A stretch of DNA of 64,000 nucleotides from Blasia pusilla (GCA_050084515.1 CM114272.1:54312001-54376000); one strand, 5' to 3'; positions 24,657 to 36,880 are shown, numbered from the stretch's first letter. Program-made: numbers and translations. The notes: generated by a model not told the origin, from the letters alone.

Positions 24657-27600
24657 CAACGTGGATTTCTCTCCTTTATGTCCTACCAAGGTTCCATCAC
24701 GACACTCTATCAACACCTTCATCCGCTACTCACCCTCACCAACATAGATCGTGTTCAACTTTAACCTTAGTAACTTAAGCTTATGTTACTCTCCCTACTT
24801 CAACATCCTCAAGTACTTTCTTGCATATGTATCCTTCATATATCTTTCATGAATCCTTCTCTCCAAATATGTCTCTTTAGGAAATATTGCTCTCAACACT
24901 TGTGACTTCGATGAGATGTATTGATCCCTATAACTCAACGCATGAGGAATGGCACTATCCCTCCCTGGCGTGTGGACCAACTGCACATTCATCAACGCCA
25001 AGAAATCATGCCATGGCAGTTATTCAGTGTCATATGATCCTACGTCTCAAAATACTTGAGTGATATATTATCAATGAACATTCAAGTCTGGTGAAGTCCC
25101 AGATAATGAAGCCACTTCCTCATTGCCTTAAGCAATGCTCAAGAAGCAATGAACTACTGCAAAAAAATCTTTCTCATGAGTAGGCCATCTGCATTTGGTG
25201 TCACTAAGATTCTTGCTCTCGTACCAACATTCCTACAACCGCATACTCACTAACATCAATATGTATCTTGAACGGTTTGTCAAACTCCGACAAATTCAGC
25301 ATTGGCTCATGCGATAGAATCTTCTTGACTTGGTTGAGTGCCTCATTCACTTCTTGGGTCCATGTTGTGTTAACAAACTTTGCCTTCCAATGTGTTAGAG
25401 ATATCACTATGATCGAAAAGTTTCTCACATTGAAAAGGTAAAATTGAACCGCTCCTATGAATCTCCTCATTCCCTTCACTATTGAAGGTGGTTTCCACTT
25501 GGCAATCGCTTCCACTTTATCCATTTTTGGACTAACTACCTCTGCGCTAAGCACATAACCCTTGATCTAACTCATCTTGAATTAACTTTTTTCCACATTC
25601 ACGTATAGCTTGTTTGCCCTAAGTTTCAATAGCACCACCCTCAAATGTCAAGCGTGCTCCTTTAGTGACTTTGAATAGATCAATATATCATTAATATAGA
25701 TCATAAGATACTCATATGTCTTCTTTGAAATATGAAGTTCATCAATGTGGGAAGCATCGGAGGCGCGTTACACGAACCAAAAGGCATCACTACAAACTCA
25801 AACGAGCTATATATTGTTCTACATGCAATCTACTCTCATCAAGAAGAAAACCTATCTTCCACTTTGGTCAGACTTTCCCTCGTAATGACATTCACCAACT
25901 CCATCTTCATAGGAACCTTACGAACCAATCTCACTTGCAACCACTTGCCTTTCAATAAGATGCTCAACCTTAATGGTCTTTGCTTGATCTCCATCTCATA
26001 CGCATCTAGGAATGTGTTCCACAAGACTCCTTTGATCCCGTCCATATTGCGCACAATGAAGTTCTTGGTCAACTCGAATACTTCACACCCAAACGTTGAC
26101 CTAGAAACTAACTCTGAGGTCTGGTGAGATTTTCCTTGAGCAAAGCCCAACCAAATGGGCTCGTCTGCATAAGTAGTTGACAAACCCAACTCCTTCACTT
26201 GACAATACATGTATCAACGAGTAACATCACATCGCGATCAACGATCTTGGATCTTAGGAGTGTGCGTCCTCGTGGTGACTTGATAGGGATGTTTCCAGAC
26301 CTCCCTCTGAAAATTGTTAAGAAGAAAACGTTATTATACTCCAATTACTAGCCTTAGGCTTCAAACATCCCTTAGCCATGTGCACGGGTCCATCATAATT
26401 ATAGTAAGTTACTTTGGCACTATGTGAATTTAGATGTTGAGCCCCTTACAGCTTTGCATTTGTCTCCATTCGATTTATTGCCAAGATAAGAGACCCTCCT
26501 TGATCACGTTGTCGTATAGTAAAATCACATGCTATGTAAACTCTTCTATCACTAAGTGTTAGAGAGAGTTTAATTAGTATTAAATAAATTAGCCTAGGAA
26601 AATAAAATTCCCATTTTTAAACCTCTTCAGGGTGACTCATTTGCGCGGGCCCAACTTTAGGAAATGAGATAATCAATAAAAGAGGGATTAGAAAAGTAAA
26701 GTAGCGGGGTTGGTGCTTTAATAAAATAAAAGCAAAAGTAGTCTTGGTTGGTAGCTAGGGTTGGTGGGGTAGTTTGGAAGATACGAAGGGAGTAAAAGAG
26801 GATATTTTGGAAGAGATAAGAGGCAATCTACTTGTGTCAAAATATGATTGGCTAAGCCCTGAGAGGAAGCTATATGACACATGATAAGATAAGCCCTATT
26901 TTGTACTCTTGTTGATCCCTTGTGAGTATATAAAGAGGAAGGACCTTCAAGGGTTCATCACCTTCTAATTCACATCTTGAGTTTTTCGTGTCATTCTTGA
27001 GTGTATGGCTTTGGGATTGCTTGCTCTTCCAATGAGAATGGATTACCCCTCTTGGGAGAGTAACTTGACTTTGGTGTATTCTTCAAGAGTTTTCTAGAGA
27101 ATATGATATGTGTGGAGATGAGAGACTTATCACCTTAGATGAATTTAATCATACTAGAAATAAAAGATGGTTTGGCTTGTTATTTTCCCAATGAGATTGG
27201 ATTACCCCTCTTGGGAGAGCAACTCCGCCAAATCCCATTCTAGAGGAGAGTAGAGGATGTTTGTCAAGTATGGATAGGGGTGGAACACGAGTTGTGCCGG
27301 ATTTTTCTTTCCTTAACCCGTACCATATCAAGATTCTCTTTGTAGATATGCACTGATTTATTTGCTATCTAGTTTATCACTTTGGGGACGTGTTCATGAA
27401 TCAAGTCATGCAATCTCCAACTCCGGTGATTCTTCCTATAGTCACGTATGGAAGGACATAGGATTGTTTTTTGTATGTCCTTATATAGCTATCCATGGAC
27501 GTCAATAGGCCTACTCGAGTAGGGTTTAACACTAGTTGTGCTATTTTCCTTGTGTACAAAGAAAGTAGTTTACAAGGATTTCATAGTTATGAATTTTGGG

Positions 27601-28765
27601 GTTCCATGTTATGAAGAAGTGATCGCCTTGGCACTACCATTTGTGATTCCTATTGTGAGAGAATCAAGAGTTTACATAATAATTCTGTACTGAAAAAGGA
27701 GAAAATTCTTATAAAGTTCGACTTGCATTAACCACCTCTGTTGCAACTAGAAGGTCTGCCCTTACTCGAAGAAAGGCTCTCGACACGACAACGCTCACCC
27801 CCATTCTAGACCCTCTTGGATGCTCCTTTTTCTTCGATATCTTCAAAAACCCCTTTCTACTCGAAGGGTTATTCGACTTGGACCTCATTGTCCCATATCC
27901 GCTCTACTAGTTTCACGAGTTCCGCTCATGTCTTTGGCAATTTTGATGCTCGAAAGAGGGCCTTCTTTGCACTTGGGTTAAGTCCACTAAAGAAGATGAT
28001 CTTCTTTGAGAACTTGTCCATCTTAGGTAGTAAATTCATTTTTCACTTAACTCTTGCATATAAGCGCTAAGGGACCCACTATGCCTTAAATGCACAAACT
28101 CTGCCCCACTCATAGCTAAAGGTTCCTCTGGATAAGCTGTCCACGATTTAAACGCATGATCCTTTAGAACCATGATTTTTAGGCTAACCTTATCCTTCTC
28201 TTCTGTCCTTTGCGCCTTGAAGTATAGCTCCAACTTGGTAAGGATTTCCTTCACTTTTTGAGACTGTCCCATTCGAATGAATGGTGTGGGAAGATTTCTC
28301 TTACACAACTTCTTATTGGAACTAGAAGCTTTTCCTGACTCAAGCTCAAAAGTCCGCTTACTTTGCTAGGTCATTTGCTCCGACATAAGCTTCATCAAGT
28401 CCCTCCTTTGGATATAGACTTCCAATTCACTTGAGATTGGGACCGACGGCCCTGTGGAAGGATTTGCATTCGGAACATCCTTATGTTTGGTGCTACTCGA
28501 TACTTCGGGGGTCACAGTCTCCTTCATTGGTTTTGGTCTAGCATTGGTTCATCTCTTGGCTTTTGTCGCTTATCACGGTGCTTTGGTGGTAATCCATCCA
28601 CAATATATTGCTACCCTTAAGCCCTAGTCCATTTAGATGTCCTCCTTTTCTCTTGCGTCCCTCCCAAACATCTAGGTTCCACTACTACCTTGAGTTCTCC
28701 TCAAGTGTCCACTAGCTCTTATAACCTCCCATTCACGCTCACCAAAAATTCTCTCTGATACCACA
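24657..28765 (-). mobile_element. Chromovirus copy A, 5' part (Gag to RNase H)
   Basis: It resumes the element cut at 3961. Minus-strand pieces: integrase upstream and RNase H tail (25001-24795, PGRDSAIPHALSYRD); reverse-transcriptase connection and RNase H (25554-25204, KMDKVEAIAKWKPPSIVKGM and PFKIHIDVSEYAVVGML); protease/RT spacer (26210-25839); Gag (28308-27816, ILTKLELYFKAQR and LRHSGSLSAYMQELS). It is interrupted by a 1.28-kb LTR-like insertion at 26510-27790. The primer-binding site TGGTATCAGAGAG lies at 28763-28751. It is more diverged than the intact copy at 14282-21610. Confidence 0.88.
26510..27790. mobile_element. Solo-LTR-like 1.28-kb element, copy 1
   Basis: It begins TGTCGTATAG and ends CTCGACACGACA, the LTR hallmark. 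About 80% of it aligns by eye with 52881-54152. A TATA box in gagtatataaagagg lies near 26923-26938, and an internal repeat ggattacccctcttgggaga occurs at about 27043 and 27195. Flanks are CGT on the left and ACG on the right at both copies, so the ends can also be written CGTTGTCG...CGACAACG. No convincing 5-bp target duplication. The internal region is absent. Confidence 0.75.
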
Positions 28766-29890
28766 TGTCGTACGTTCACTCCTCTTGAATGTCAATCTTA
28801 ATGTTGCGGAAGCATACGTTCAATAAGCCTCTTGGATTCTCAACATCCACTTCTTTGAGCACCATTAATCTAATCGGCCCCCTCGTATGACGAGAAGCCT
28901 AAATTGATGGTTCTGACTTAGACGTCAAAGGAGTCATAGTAATATGACGTAGGTGGTTTTAGGAGTAGCGTTACTAGGATTATCTAACCCTATATTGCGA
29001 GGGTCCGAGGGCGCAGCCTCTGGAAAATTTTTCTATTAATAGAAATAAAGAAAATTAGTTAAAAACCTAGTTTCTCGAGTAGTGAAATAGTCGGGAGCCG
29101 CACCGGTAGCGTATTCTCGTATGTCGAGTTATCTCCATGTTGAGGTTCCATCAAAGCTCTTCTGTGAGCGCACAGACGGACTAGACCACTTTGTATCACT
29201 AAGTTTTGTAAAGAGTTCAGTGATTTCGTCACTTTCTATTTTCTCACAAAGCCACCCTCACTCTATCGATCTACACCCAAACATACTCTTATTAGTCTTG
29301 GTTTGAGTAAACCAGCCTTCCAACTCCCCAAGTTCTCAACTTGGACTATTCATCAAGCTCACATGTCCTAACTCCTCACTTCCCAACACCGGAAAGTCTT
29401 CATGGACTTGGGACAAATTTTTGGATAGTCTATACACCTAAAATGGCGTCTTCACATCTAGCGGTCCCACTTTCCTAATGGACCTCACATGAGTTTCTGA
29501 CCAAGATCCAAGAATTGAGTCATCGGTTGGAATCCAAGGGTGATCCCTCAAATTCACTCCCTTGGATTTGGCTTGGGGTTCACATCCCAATGCCAACCTT
29601 CTAATCCGTTCCATGCTCTAGAAATGTCCCATGGCTCCAAAAGTGGAGTTTAGGTCCCAAACACGCTGGGAGGCCCTCCCCCTTGTATATACTCTTGGGG
29701 TTCTTCCACCTCCTCCTACCTTTGGGAAAGTACTCTCGGGAGACTCCTTTTGGCCCTTAATCCAATTGTCATTCCGATAATTTTCGGGAAATTTCTTGGT
29801 CTTTTCTTATGCATTTAGGAAATATAGCTACAATTGAGCCAAAATGAAGGGAAAACGTGCTCTCTTAGGTTACCGAGGCCACAACAAGTC
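28766..29890 (-). repeat. 5' LTR of chromovirus copy A with about 400-bp interruption
   Basis: It starts TGTCGTACG directly after the primer-binding site. The text from about 29270 aligns with the inner part of the solo LTR at 59499-60499 (compare cacccaaacatac and cttggatttggctt). Between about 28860 and 29265 the sequence has no counterpart in the other LTRs and looks like an insertion. The outer end is lost. Confidence 0.65.
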
Positions 29891-29964
29891 ATCCCCGACT
29901 TTTAGAGGTTGGCCTCAAATCTTCTAAAAGATGCTCTACCAAAATTTGTCACTCTATCCTTAAA

Positions 29965-30740
29965 GATGTGACATGGTCAAAAAAGACCTCTTCATTTGGG
30001 TTTTGGGTCAAAATTCTATTTACATTCAAAATTTTCAAGGAGGTTAGATATACGTCCACCAACAAGTGGTCAAAATTTTAGGCCAAGATTATATACTTGG
30101 ATAAAATAAAAAATTCACATCACTATTTTCCTTAGAAGATCATATCTTGCAGGTCTAAAAAGACCTCTTCATTTTTTAGTTTTGGTTTGGATTTCCATTT
30201 TCCTTGAAACTTCGCAAGCTGGTCAAATGTACTTCCATAAAAAAATGGAAATTTTTTAAGGTAAAGCCCTCCCTCCCAATAGAGGTGCAGAGGCTGGCCC
30301 CCGCGGTACAATACACAAATTGGTTTCATGGCTATTTAGCTAAAGCCATGTTAGGGTTCTTGGGTCATTTCCGCGCACACAACTTTACGCTTGAGAGTGA
30401 GTCTTGGAGAGCTTGTGATGTACAATGAGTGCATATTTTAGGAAAAAAACTTGAGAGTGTTTGATCATGGATGTAGCTTCCGCACAAGAAGTGAACCACA
30501 TACATCTTGTGTGATTGTACAATTTCTTCAAACATATTTTCCTTAGAAGATCTTATTGTGCGTGTCTAAAGAGACCTCTTTATTTTTGGGTTTTGTGTTG
30601 GAGTTCCATTTTCCTTTAAATTTTGCAAAGTGGTTCCACCAACTTTCACCAAGAAGTGGAAAAAATTCAATTCAAGATCATAGGCTTTGATAAAATTAAA
30701 AATATTTACCACATTTTTCTTAAATAGATCTTATATATTG
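29965..30740. repeat. Satellite array, left part, about 170-180-bp period
   Basis: Repeat units are recognised by ccttagaagatctta followed by ggtctaaaaagacctcttc. They start near 29960, 30130, 30541 and 30719. A non-satellite stretch of roughly 235-280 bases is included between about 30255 and 30535. The last unit is cut at 30740 by the P1 insertion and resumes at 43889. Confidence 0.82.
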
Positions 30741-31123
30741 GGGGTTGGTAATCTGGTAGGAGAGAGTAAGAGAGGAAGAGAAGAGAGTCTCTCTTAAAAG
30801 AAAAAGGGCCAAATCCTTACACTCTCTTCAAAACTTTCATCAATTTTTTGGGTTTATCCCCTACTTCAAATGCAAGAAATCTTTTAAAGAGAGTAAGAAG
30901 TGCACCACTTTGGGGGAAAAACTATCCAAATTTTTTCAGACCATGTGAAGATGGAAATATTATCATCAACAATCACTCATGAAAGTGCAGAAGTGTTTTG
31001 CTTCTCCCTCATGCTAGAGAGACCAATCCCCCCCATCAAGACCGAATTTATGGGTGGAATTTTGGTATCGTAGGGCAAACAGGGAAAGCAAAAGTAAAAG
31101 TAAAGATGATTTGTGGCAACATA

Positions 31124-31390
31124 CTAGACCAAATTTGGATAGGTCGCCAACTCAGATGAGTTGGCGTCTCTTCGCAGAGTGCAAATAGTTGCTTCCTCTT
31201 CCCCTCGTTTTCTTCCACTCTGCCAAACGGCTCTAACACTCGCCCCTGAACGCATCACTAGATTTTGGATTAAGTTACCAATTCTCGAGTAGAGCTTCAC
31301 AAGGGTCTTTCTCAATGCAAGGGACTTTTCCCTCCCTCGAAGCACAGATCCATGAAATATCCTAGGGGCATATTGTAGACCTTTTTCCAT
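31124..31390 (-). pseudogene. Duplicate methyltransferase motif I exon (P1)
   Basis: Minus reading GREKSLALRKTLVKLYSR, then IGNLIQNLVMRSGASVRAV. It parallels the exon at 33000-33340, which reads REKSHALMQTLMELCSRLGD and VFDLVGLSGASIRG. The SGAS block fits the FxGxG position of motif I of amino-methyltransferases, but the leading Asp is changed to Asn here. It seems to be an older tandem duplicate of the last catalytic exon. P2 has a deletion over this interval. Confidence 0.5.
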
Positions 31391-31489
31391 ATGAGTTGGT
31401 GGCTTATACTCTGATGGGTTGGACCGAAATTTGTTCAGAAATCCGTGCTCGTATCAGTTGGCGGCCCTCTGAAACAGTCCTCCACAGGC

Positions 31490-32460
31490 TTCCTCCAGAC
31501 ATGCAACCTATTGGAAATCGACAAGTTGCAACTATTGTCAATCATCTGGACCTGGAAATAATAAACGAACAGGGCTCATAAGGAGACCTCAGAACAGGGC
31601 TCAGAAGGAGACCTCCACTAGCTGCCTATAGACAAGCAACCCATCGGAAACCGAAGGGTTGCAATTGCAGGCAATCATCCGGACTTGCAACCAGCCAATA
31701 ATCCGGACGTGTCAGGTGTTGGATTTTGAGAGGTTGCATGAGAGGATTAAATTGCTATGCAGACCTATCTTGTTCAATAGAGTTTTGACGTATGACATAA
31801 CCTAGGTACGAAAAAAGTTATAGAGGGAAGGATCCCAAAAATTCACAATAGTCAGTTTAGATATGCAACTTATCAAAATCCGACCACTTGAATCACATCA
31901 AGAAATAAAAAAGGGCTGAAAAGGAGAGCTTCACAAGCTCTATCGAGAAATGCAACCTACCATAATTCACGAGTTGTAGGACACATCAAGATAAGTTGTG
32001 CTTATCTTCCCATTGCAAATATTGCAAGAACCCAGAATTTCTACACACATCTTTAGTCATTGACTTCCATTCTTGGCTTGCAACACGTCGGAATCCGACT
32101 GGTTGGAAGATGGAAAAAATGACAACCTAAAGGAGAAACCAAAACATAGAGCTTTCAAGTAAATCAGAATCAGTTTGCAACTTCTTGTAATTTAACATGT
32201 CGCAAACTTAGTCCATGGTTTGCAACCTGTCGGGTTCCAACGGGCTGCAAACCTTGTCCAAGAACTGCAACTTGTCGGGATACGAGAAATTCCAAACTCG
32301 GTCCCTGGTCCCTCATTTGCAATCCGTCGAAAACTGATAGGTTGCAAATTGGAGCTGGGGTTTGCAACCAGATTGTAATCCGGCAGTCTGTGCAATTTTT
32401 TTCCTGGTTCGTAATGCGTCGGAATCCGACGGGTTGCAAAATAAATAGCATCGAGTAGAT
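31490..32460. repeat. Palindrome cluster 1 in P1
   Basis: About six to seven degenerate copies of the GCAACCCGTCGGA-N-TCCGACGGGTTGC palindrome, at about 31503, 31642, 32220, 32265, 32319, 32364 and 32410. The last has an intact right half. They lie in non-coding sequence between exons. Confidence 0.8.
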
Positions 32461-32599
32461 AGATCAACACAATCGACAAGAACGAGCTGTGTAGACAAAG
32501 AAGCAGAACAATTCAACAAAAGTTTTCATAAACCATCGTGGTGCAATAACTGCTTGTCCTTTATTACATCCAAGGGAAGCTCATAAATTTACATTTGAT

Positions 32600-32914
32600 C
32601 TAGTCTATGATATCTTCAGTCTTGCATCTAAAAATTTACTCCTAACTCTCTTAGGTTTCTGTACAAAAATAATGTCTTGGGATACAAGTGGCTCCTTTGG
32701 CCGATTGTAGATGGGGATTGAAAATGTTGGGGAATTTGAGAGCCTTGGCCCCCCCCCTAGGTACACCATAATGGTCCCATATAAGATGATTTGAGTCCCA
32801 ACGTCTTCCTTGACAGTAAATCTTGTATGCTCTGCAAGGTGACACCAATGCTGTATCAATATGTGCTCCGCCGTTTGAAACCAGTAAATCCCAACTCCAA
32901 AACGCTTCAATCAA
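32600..32914 (-). pseudogene. Terminal exon candidate of the P1 minus-strand gene
   Basis: A 101-codon frame contains FGVGIYWFQTAEHILIQHWC and GTIMVYLGGGPRLS. It directly follows the motif I exon on the same strand. No family recognised. It could be the C-terminal tail of the methyltransferase-like protein or an unrelated frame. Confidence 0.35.
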
Positions 32915-32999
32915 GCTGGATCCGATAAATCTTTGAACTCACTCGTCATCGTCCGAGAGCTCTTCTTGTCTATTTTCGGCTTTGCCCTCCCAATTTTTG

Positions 33000-33340
33000 G
33001 AATTTTAGGAAGTGACGATAGTGTTACTATCAATGGTGGCTTGGAGCTGGAGCAGTTGGCTTTGGAGGCAAGTTGTATATTGCCACTAGCCTCTCATAAT
33101 TTGCCTTTTCCTCTTTGCAAAGGTCAAAAAGTTCTGGCCTTCCCTCAAGGCAGAGAATGTTCCTTTCACTCAACAAGGTGCCTCTGATACTCGCCCCTGA
33201 TAGGCCGACTAAGTCAAAGACCAAGTCACCTAGCCTTGAGCAGAGCTCCATGAGTGTTTGCATCAAGGCATGTGACTTCTCCCTTCCTCCAAGTAAGGGT
33301 CCCTTCCTGCATGAAAATTCCCGGGGGGGGGGGGGATTTG
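33000..33340 (-). pseudogene. Methyltransferase-like exon with motif I (P1)
   Basis: Minus reading GREKSHALMQTLMELCSRLG, then DLVFDLVGLSGASIRGTLLS, then LEGRPELFDLCKEEKANYER. In N6/N4 amino-methyltransferases of beta order, the C-terminal block reads like EKP..L...L, DxFxGSG, R..., E...., so the glycine-rich S-adenosylmethionine loop follows the catalytic motif IV. The order here is the same, with motif IV at 34060-34400. Leu-Val-Gly-Leu in place of Pro-Phe-x-Gly suggests decay or divergence. An alternative is chance resemblance; I favour a real, degenerate domain. Confidence 0.58.
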
Positions 33341-33534
33341 TAGAGACTATCTAAGTTGTACCCATCAGAGCATGGATCCACTTGATCTGGGATCTGGAAC
33401 ACCTAGAAGTTGTGTTCGGGCCTAAGAAAGCAGTAGACAAATGAGTGGTCCATCTGTGAACAAGTAGGTGGAAAATAATGTCAGCAAAAGAAAAAGGTAG
33501 TAAATCGCTGGTCTACTCTCCATATAGTGACACA

Positions 33535-34000
33535 ATGTGCAACCCATCAAGATCTGACGGGTTGCTCATTTGGCTAGACACAAGAGCAACCTATCGGAGT
33601 CCGACGGGTTGCTTTACAACTCAAGCAGGAATCTATGGTGATTAGCAACCCATCACAACACGACACATTGCTCAATTGGCTAGACAGAACAACAACTTGT
33701 CGGAGTCCGACGGGTTGCTATATAACTCAGAAAGAAACTTGTCAAAACCCGACATATTGCTCATTTTGCTGGACAAAACTGCAACCTGTTAGAGTCTGAC
33801 GGTTATCTTACAACTCGATCAATGTGTTCCTAGTTGGAAAGTCCATAATATGAAAGCAACCCGTTGCTTTCAGACGGGTTGCATCACTGCACACACAAGT
33901 GGAAATGCAATTCTACTTGCAAGCTGTTGGATTCCAGCGGGTTGCAATCACTGGAGACTAGTAAGTGAATTTGCAACCTGTCGGGTTATATATATGAACC
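33535..34000. repeat. Palindrome cluster 2 in P1 (intron)
   Basis: Nine or more copies at intervals of about 45-65 bases, at about 33540, 33587, 33646, 33690, 33735, 33781, 33856, 33921 and 33973. Several right halves are intact (ccgacgggttgc). They lie between the two catalytic exons of the minus-strand gene. Confidence 0.9.
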
Positions 34001-34059
34001 ATCTCAATTCGTCCAAAAAAGTGAAGTTGGAAACTTTCCGGACTTGATTCAACGCCGAT

Positions 34060-34400
34060 CTAAGTGGATACGCATTTTTTATGACCCACGACTGCGCCGT
34101 CCTCCACTTGAGCGACCTCTTCACGCACTGAAGGTTGAAGAGCTTGTCTTTGCTCCCTCCAATAAGGACCAGGAAACAACCGTGTCAGTGAGATAAGCAT
34201 CAAAAAAAGAAAACAACAGAGCAAACTTGTCATAGGAAAGTGGGACATTCTAGTGTGGGACACTGTCAGATGGATTGTTGTCCCACAAACAAAACCCAAA
34301 AGGCAAATTTGCAATGAGGAGGTCCAATGGCACCCCATGCCCATTTTGGAGGAGTTTTTGCCCTAGCACGGTCAACTTCTCGATGGCAGGTGTCGACTCC
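34060..34400 (-). pseudogene. Methyltransferase-like exon with motif IV (P1)
   Basis: Minus reading KLTVLGQKLLQNGHGVPLD, then LLIANLPFGFCLWDNNPSDS, an in-frame TAG, and FALLFSFFDAYLTDT. NLPFG at the end of a hydrophobic strand fits catalytic motif IV ([DN]PP[YFW]) of N6-adenine/N4-cytosine methyltransferases, with the first Pro replaced by Leu. The P2 counterpart reads IADLPSTFCLWDKN and then FIDAYLNDMGCFLVLT, which fits the following helix and strand. Downstream frames are broken. Family assignment is by motif only. Confidence 0.58.
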
Positions 34401-34869
34401 TAAGAACTGAAACTCTACAGTTCATCGACAAGACGAGTATGATGAAGAAGGACATTTGTCTTGCTGGTCGTTTCCCTATGCCTCCCCAAGGATGATAGAG
34501 TGTATTCCACATCCTTATCTCCTCCCTTGGACTAACCAAGCGCCTCCCACTTTCACTTCTCCCGAGTGTGTTGTCAGCTTGTTGGAGTCTCCGTTACCTT
34601 AGACTTTACGAGGACCTAGTATGGCCCTCTCGCTTGGAAGACTCCTCCTCTTGCCTTGAAGACTTGGCCTCTTTTCTTAAAGACTCGGCCTCGGAATTCC
34701 TAGACTCCCTCGCCTTTGCTTTCAAACATGTTGTGGATTTGTCCTTTGCGGTAACGACCTTTGCAACCAACTTCGCTGTCTTGATGGCTTTTTTCTCCGC
34801 ATCTTCTTCAAAAAATTCATCAGACGTCACAAAGTTCAAAATGTCATCCTTGCCAACGACCACTATTCG

Positions 34870-36040
34870 ATCATGGGCAGATTCTTGTATGTTATCTCCT
34901 TCGGGTCGTTGAAGTCCAACCAGATTGGACAATTTATTACCTCCAAGTCGGACATGCCGTGCCCCATCTCCATGTCGTACATGCAGAATCCCTCTCCATC
35001 AAGAGGAGAAGCCCATAATTTGCAGGCTGCCAAAAATTTGTGTCAGGTACCTACATTCACACAATTGATGAGGTATCTATACACCATCCGCTGGGCAGCT
35101 CTTTGTCGAGATGACTCGGCCGCCTGCTCCTGAAGATCCCCCTTCTTCTTTGAGAAATCCCATTTTCGCGCATCTATTTCCTTGTCCAGATCTGCCTAAG
35201 GGAAGATGTGATTCTTGAACATCGTCTGAAAGCATGGGTTTTTTTGTCGGCTTATCTCTGATTTCATCAAGCCACAGTTCAAAATCTTCTGCCTCTAAGT
35301 TTGCTTCTTTTGGAACTGGCTGAATCTTCTTCAACTCCGCTTGTAGACCCACAATCATCGACTTCCCGAGAAGTTGCAACGAATCCTAGAATTACCATTC
35401 CCGTAGCCAATGGGAGATCACTAGATGTGATACGATCCGGAGGGTGGTGTGCCGCCTGCTTCTGCGCCTCAGTGCCCTTGAGACTGATTTTCATCAGTCG
35501 AATTCGCCTACACTCGGATATGCCGGAAAATGCAAAACTGTGCATGCGGTCCAGAGACACTTTCTCTCCGATTCGACATTGGGGGTCTTTTTCCCTCTTC
35601 TGCTGGCACTTGATTATCGCCTTCAGCTCCTTGTAGAACTCCTGGCCAAGTTCGGGGTTGAGGATTGCAATATAACGTTGCATCTTGCTTGCAGTGTATT
35701 TTGTAGCGACAAATACGACAACTTGAATGAATTTAGCCCATTCGGATGCGGAGACGTTCTCCCTTCGCTCTAGTTCCAATGTGGCGCTCTTCTTGGCCGT
35801 CTGGATCTTGGACCAACAGAGAATCCTGACGGCTGCATCTTGGGAGATGATGGTATTTGCCCAAGTCTTCTTCTTTATTTGAACTCCCTTCGCTAGCATC
35901 TCATCAACAAGATTGTCACCCAGGAATCCCTTGTACTCTACCGGGTGCGTGGTAAGTACCTTCTTGACCCTGTCGCAATCTTGGATCCAGTGGTGGGTGG
36001 CGTTCCCCTTGGATACAATCTTGCAAATCCAAGCACAAGG
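34870..36040 (-). pseudogene. Middle exons of the P1 minus-strand gene
   Basis: An exon near 36040-35290 reads VEYKGFLGDNLVDEMLAKGV, then KTWANTIISQDAAVRILCWS, LELERRENVSASEWAKFIQ and AILNPELGQEFYKELKAII. Smaller pieces follow: DFELWLDEIRDKP (about 35275) and MSDLEVINCPIWLDFN (about 34960-34910). The same blocks recur in order in P2 at 56640-57735. Charged and helical; no named domain recognised. A run of basic residues follows at 34860-34600. Confidence 0.65.
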
Positions 36041-36880
36041 TAAGAATACTACAAACCGTCGGTTTCCGTCTGGTTGCACCAAAGAGTCATGAATAGAGTG
36101 TGCAACCCGTCGGACTTTGATGGGTTGCAACACTCTCAAGAGTTTGTAAGGATGACCAATCCTTCGGAGTCCAACGGGTTGCGACAATCGTTTTGACTTG
36201 CAATCTCTTGGACAAAAAATGTGTTTTTTGCAACCCGTCTGACTCGGACGGGTTGCACCTATCAACCCATCGGGGTCCAAAAGGTGACACATTGATGTCC
36301 TTCGACATGAAGTGATGCGACCCGTTGGACTCCCATGGGTTGGAAAATGACTTCGATTTTGAGTAAGGTTTCGGATGAAAACTACCCTGTGCAACCCGTC
36401 GGATTCCGAAGGGTTTCCAAATGGCCCTATTAAGTAGTAATTGGAGGCCTAAAAGCAAGCTTTTGAACTTCAACGACTTGCCCTTGGGGGAAAATGCAAC
36501 CCTTCGGAGTCCGATGGGTTGCTTTCGGCCAAAAGTTTCCAAGAAACATGGTACAATCCAACAACTCGTCGGACTCTGACGGGTTTCTTTAAGGCCTCGG
36601 ATGATTTCTTACCCCTCATTGTTCAACTCTTCGGAGTCCAACAGGTTGCAGAACAAATAAATCATGTAGGCAATTGTCAACCCGTCGGAGTTCGACGGTT
36701 TGCAGTGTTCTGGATAAATCCGTGGAACTTGGCTACCAAGCAACCCGTCGGAGTCCGACGGGTTGCTGGATTGTACCAAAAATCTCAAAGAGGATGGGGG
36801 CTATAGACTCAAATAATTCCTGCCCATCTTCAATCTTTCCAATTATGCAACCCGTCGGACTCCGATGGGTTGAAGCAATC
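36041..36880. repeat. Palindrome cluster 3 in P1 (intron), includes a perfect copy
   Basis: About thirteen copies between 36055 and 36875. The copy at 36741-36767 is a perfect 27-bp odd palindrome with centre GAGTC. Others vary mainly by C-to-T or G-to-A in CpG steps (cccat, gatggg, ccaacgg). The cluster lies between two exons of the minus-strand gene, and its inverted counterpart is at 55830-56590 in P2. Confidence 0.95.

Noticed and set aside
26510-27790. A DNA transposon with 8-bp inverted ends
   Set aside because: TGTCG...CGACA ends, a TATA box and about 1.3-kb length fit an LTR better; kept as LTR-like, with the end ambiguity noted.
34568-34912. Plus-strand 114-codon frame
   Set aside because: Antisense of the basic/acidic exon of the minus-strand P1 gene.
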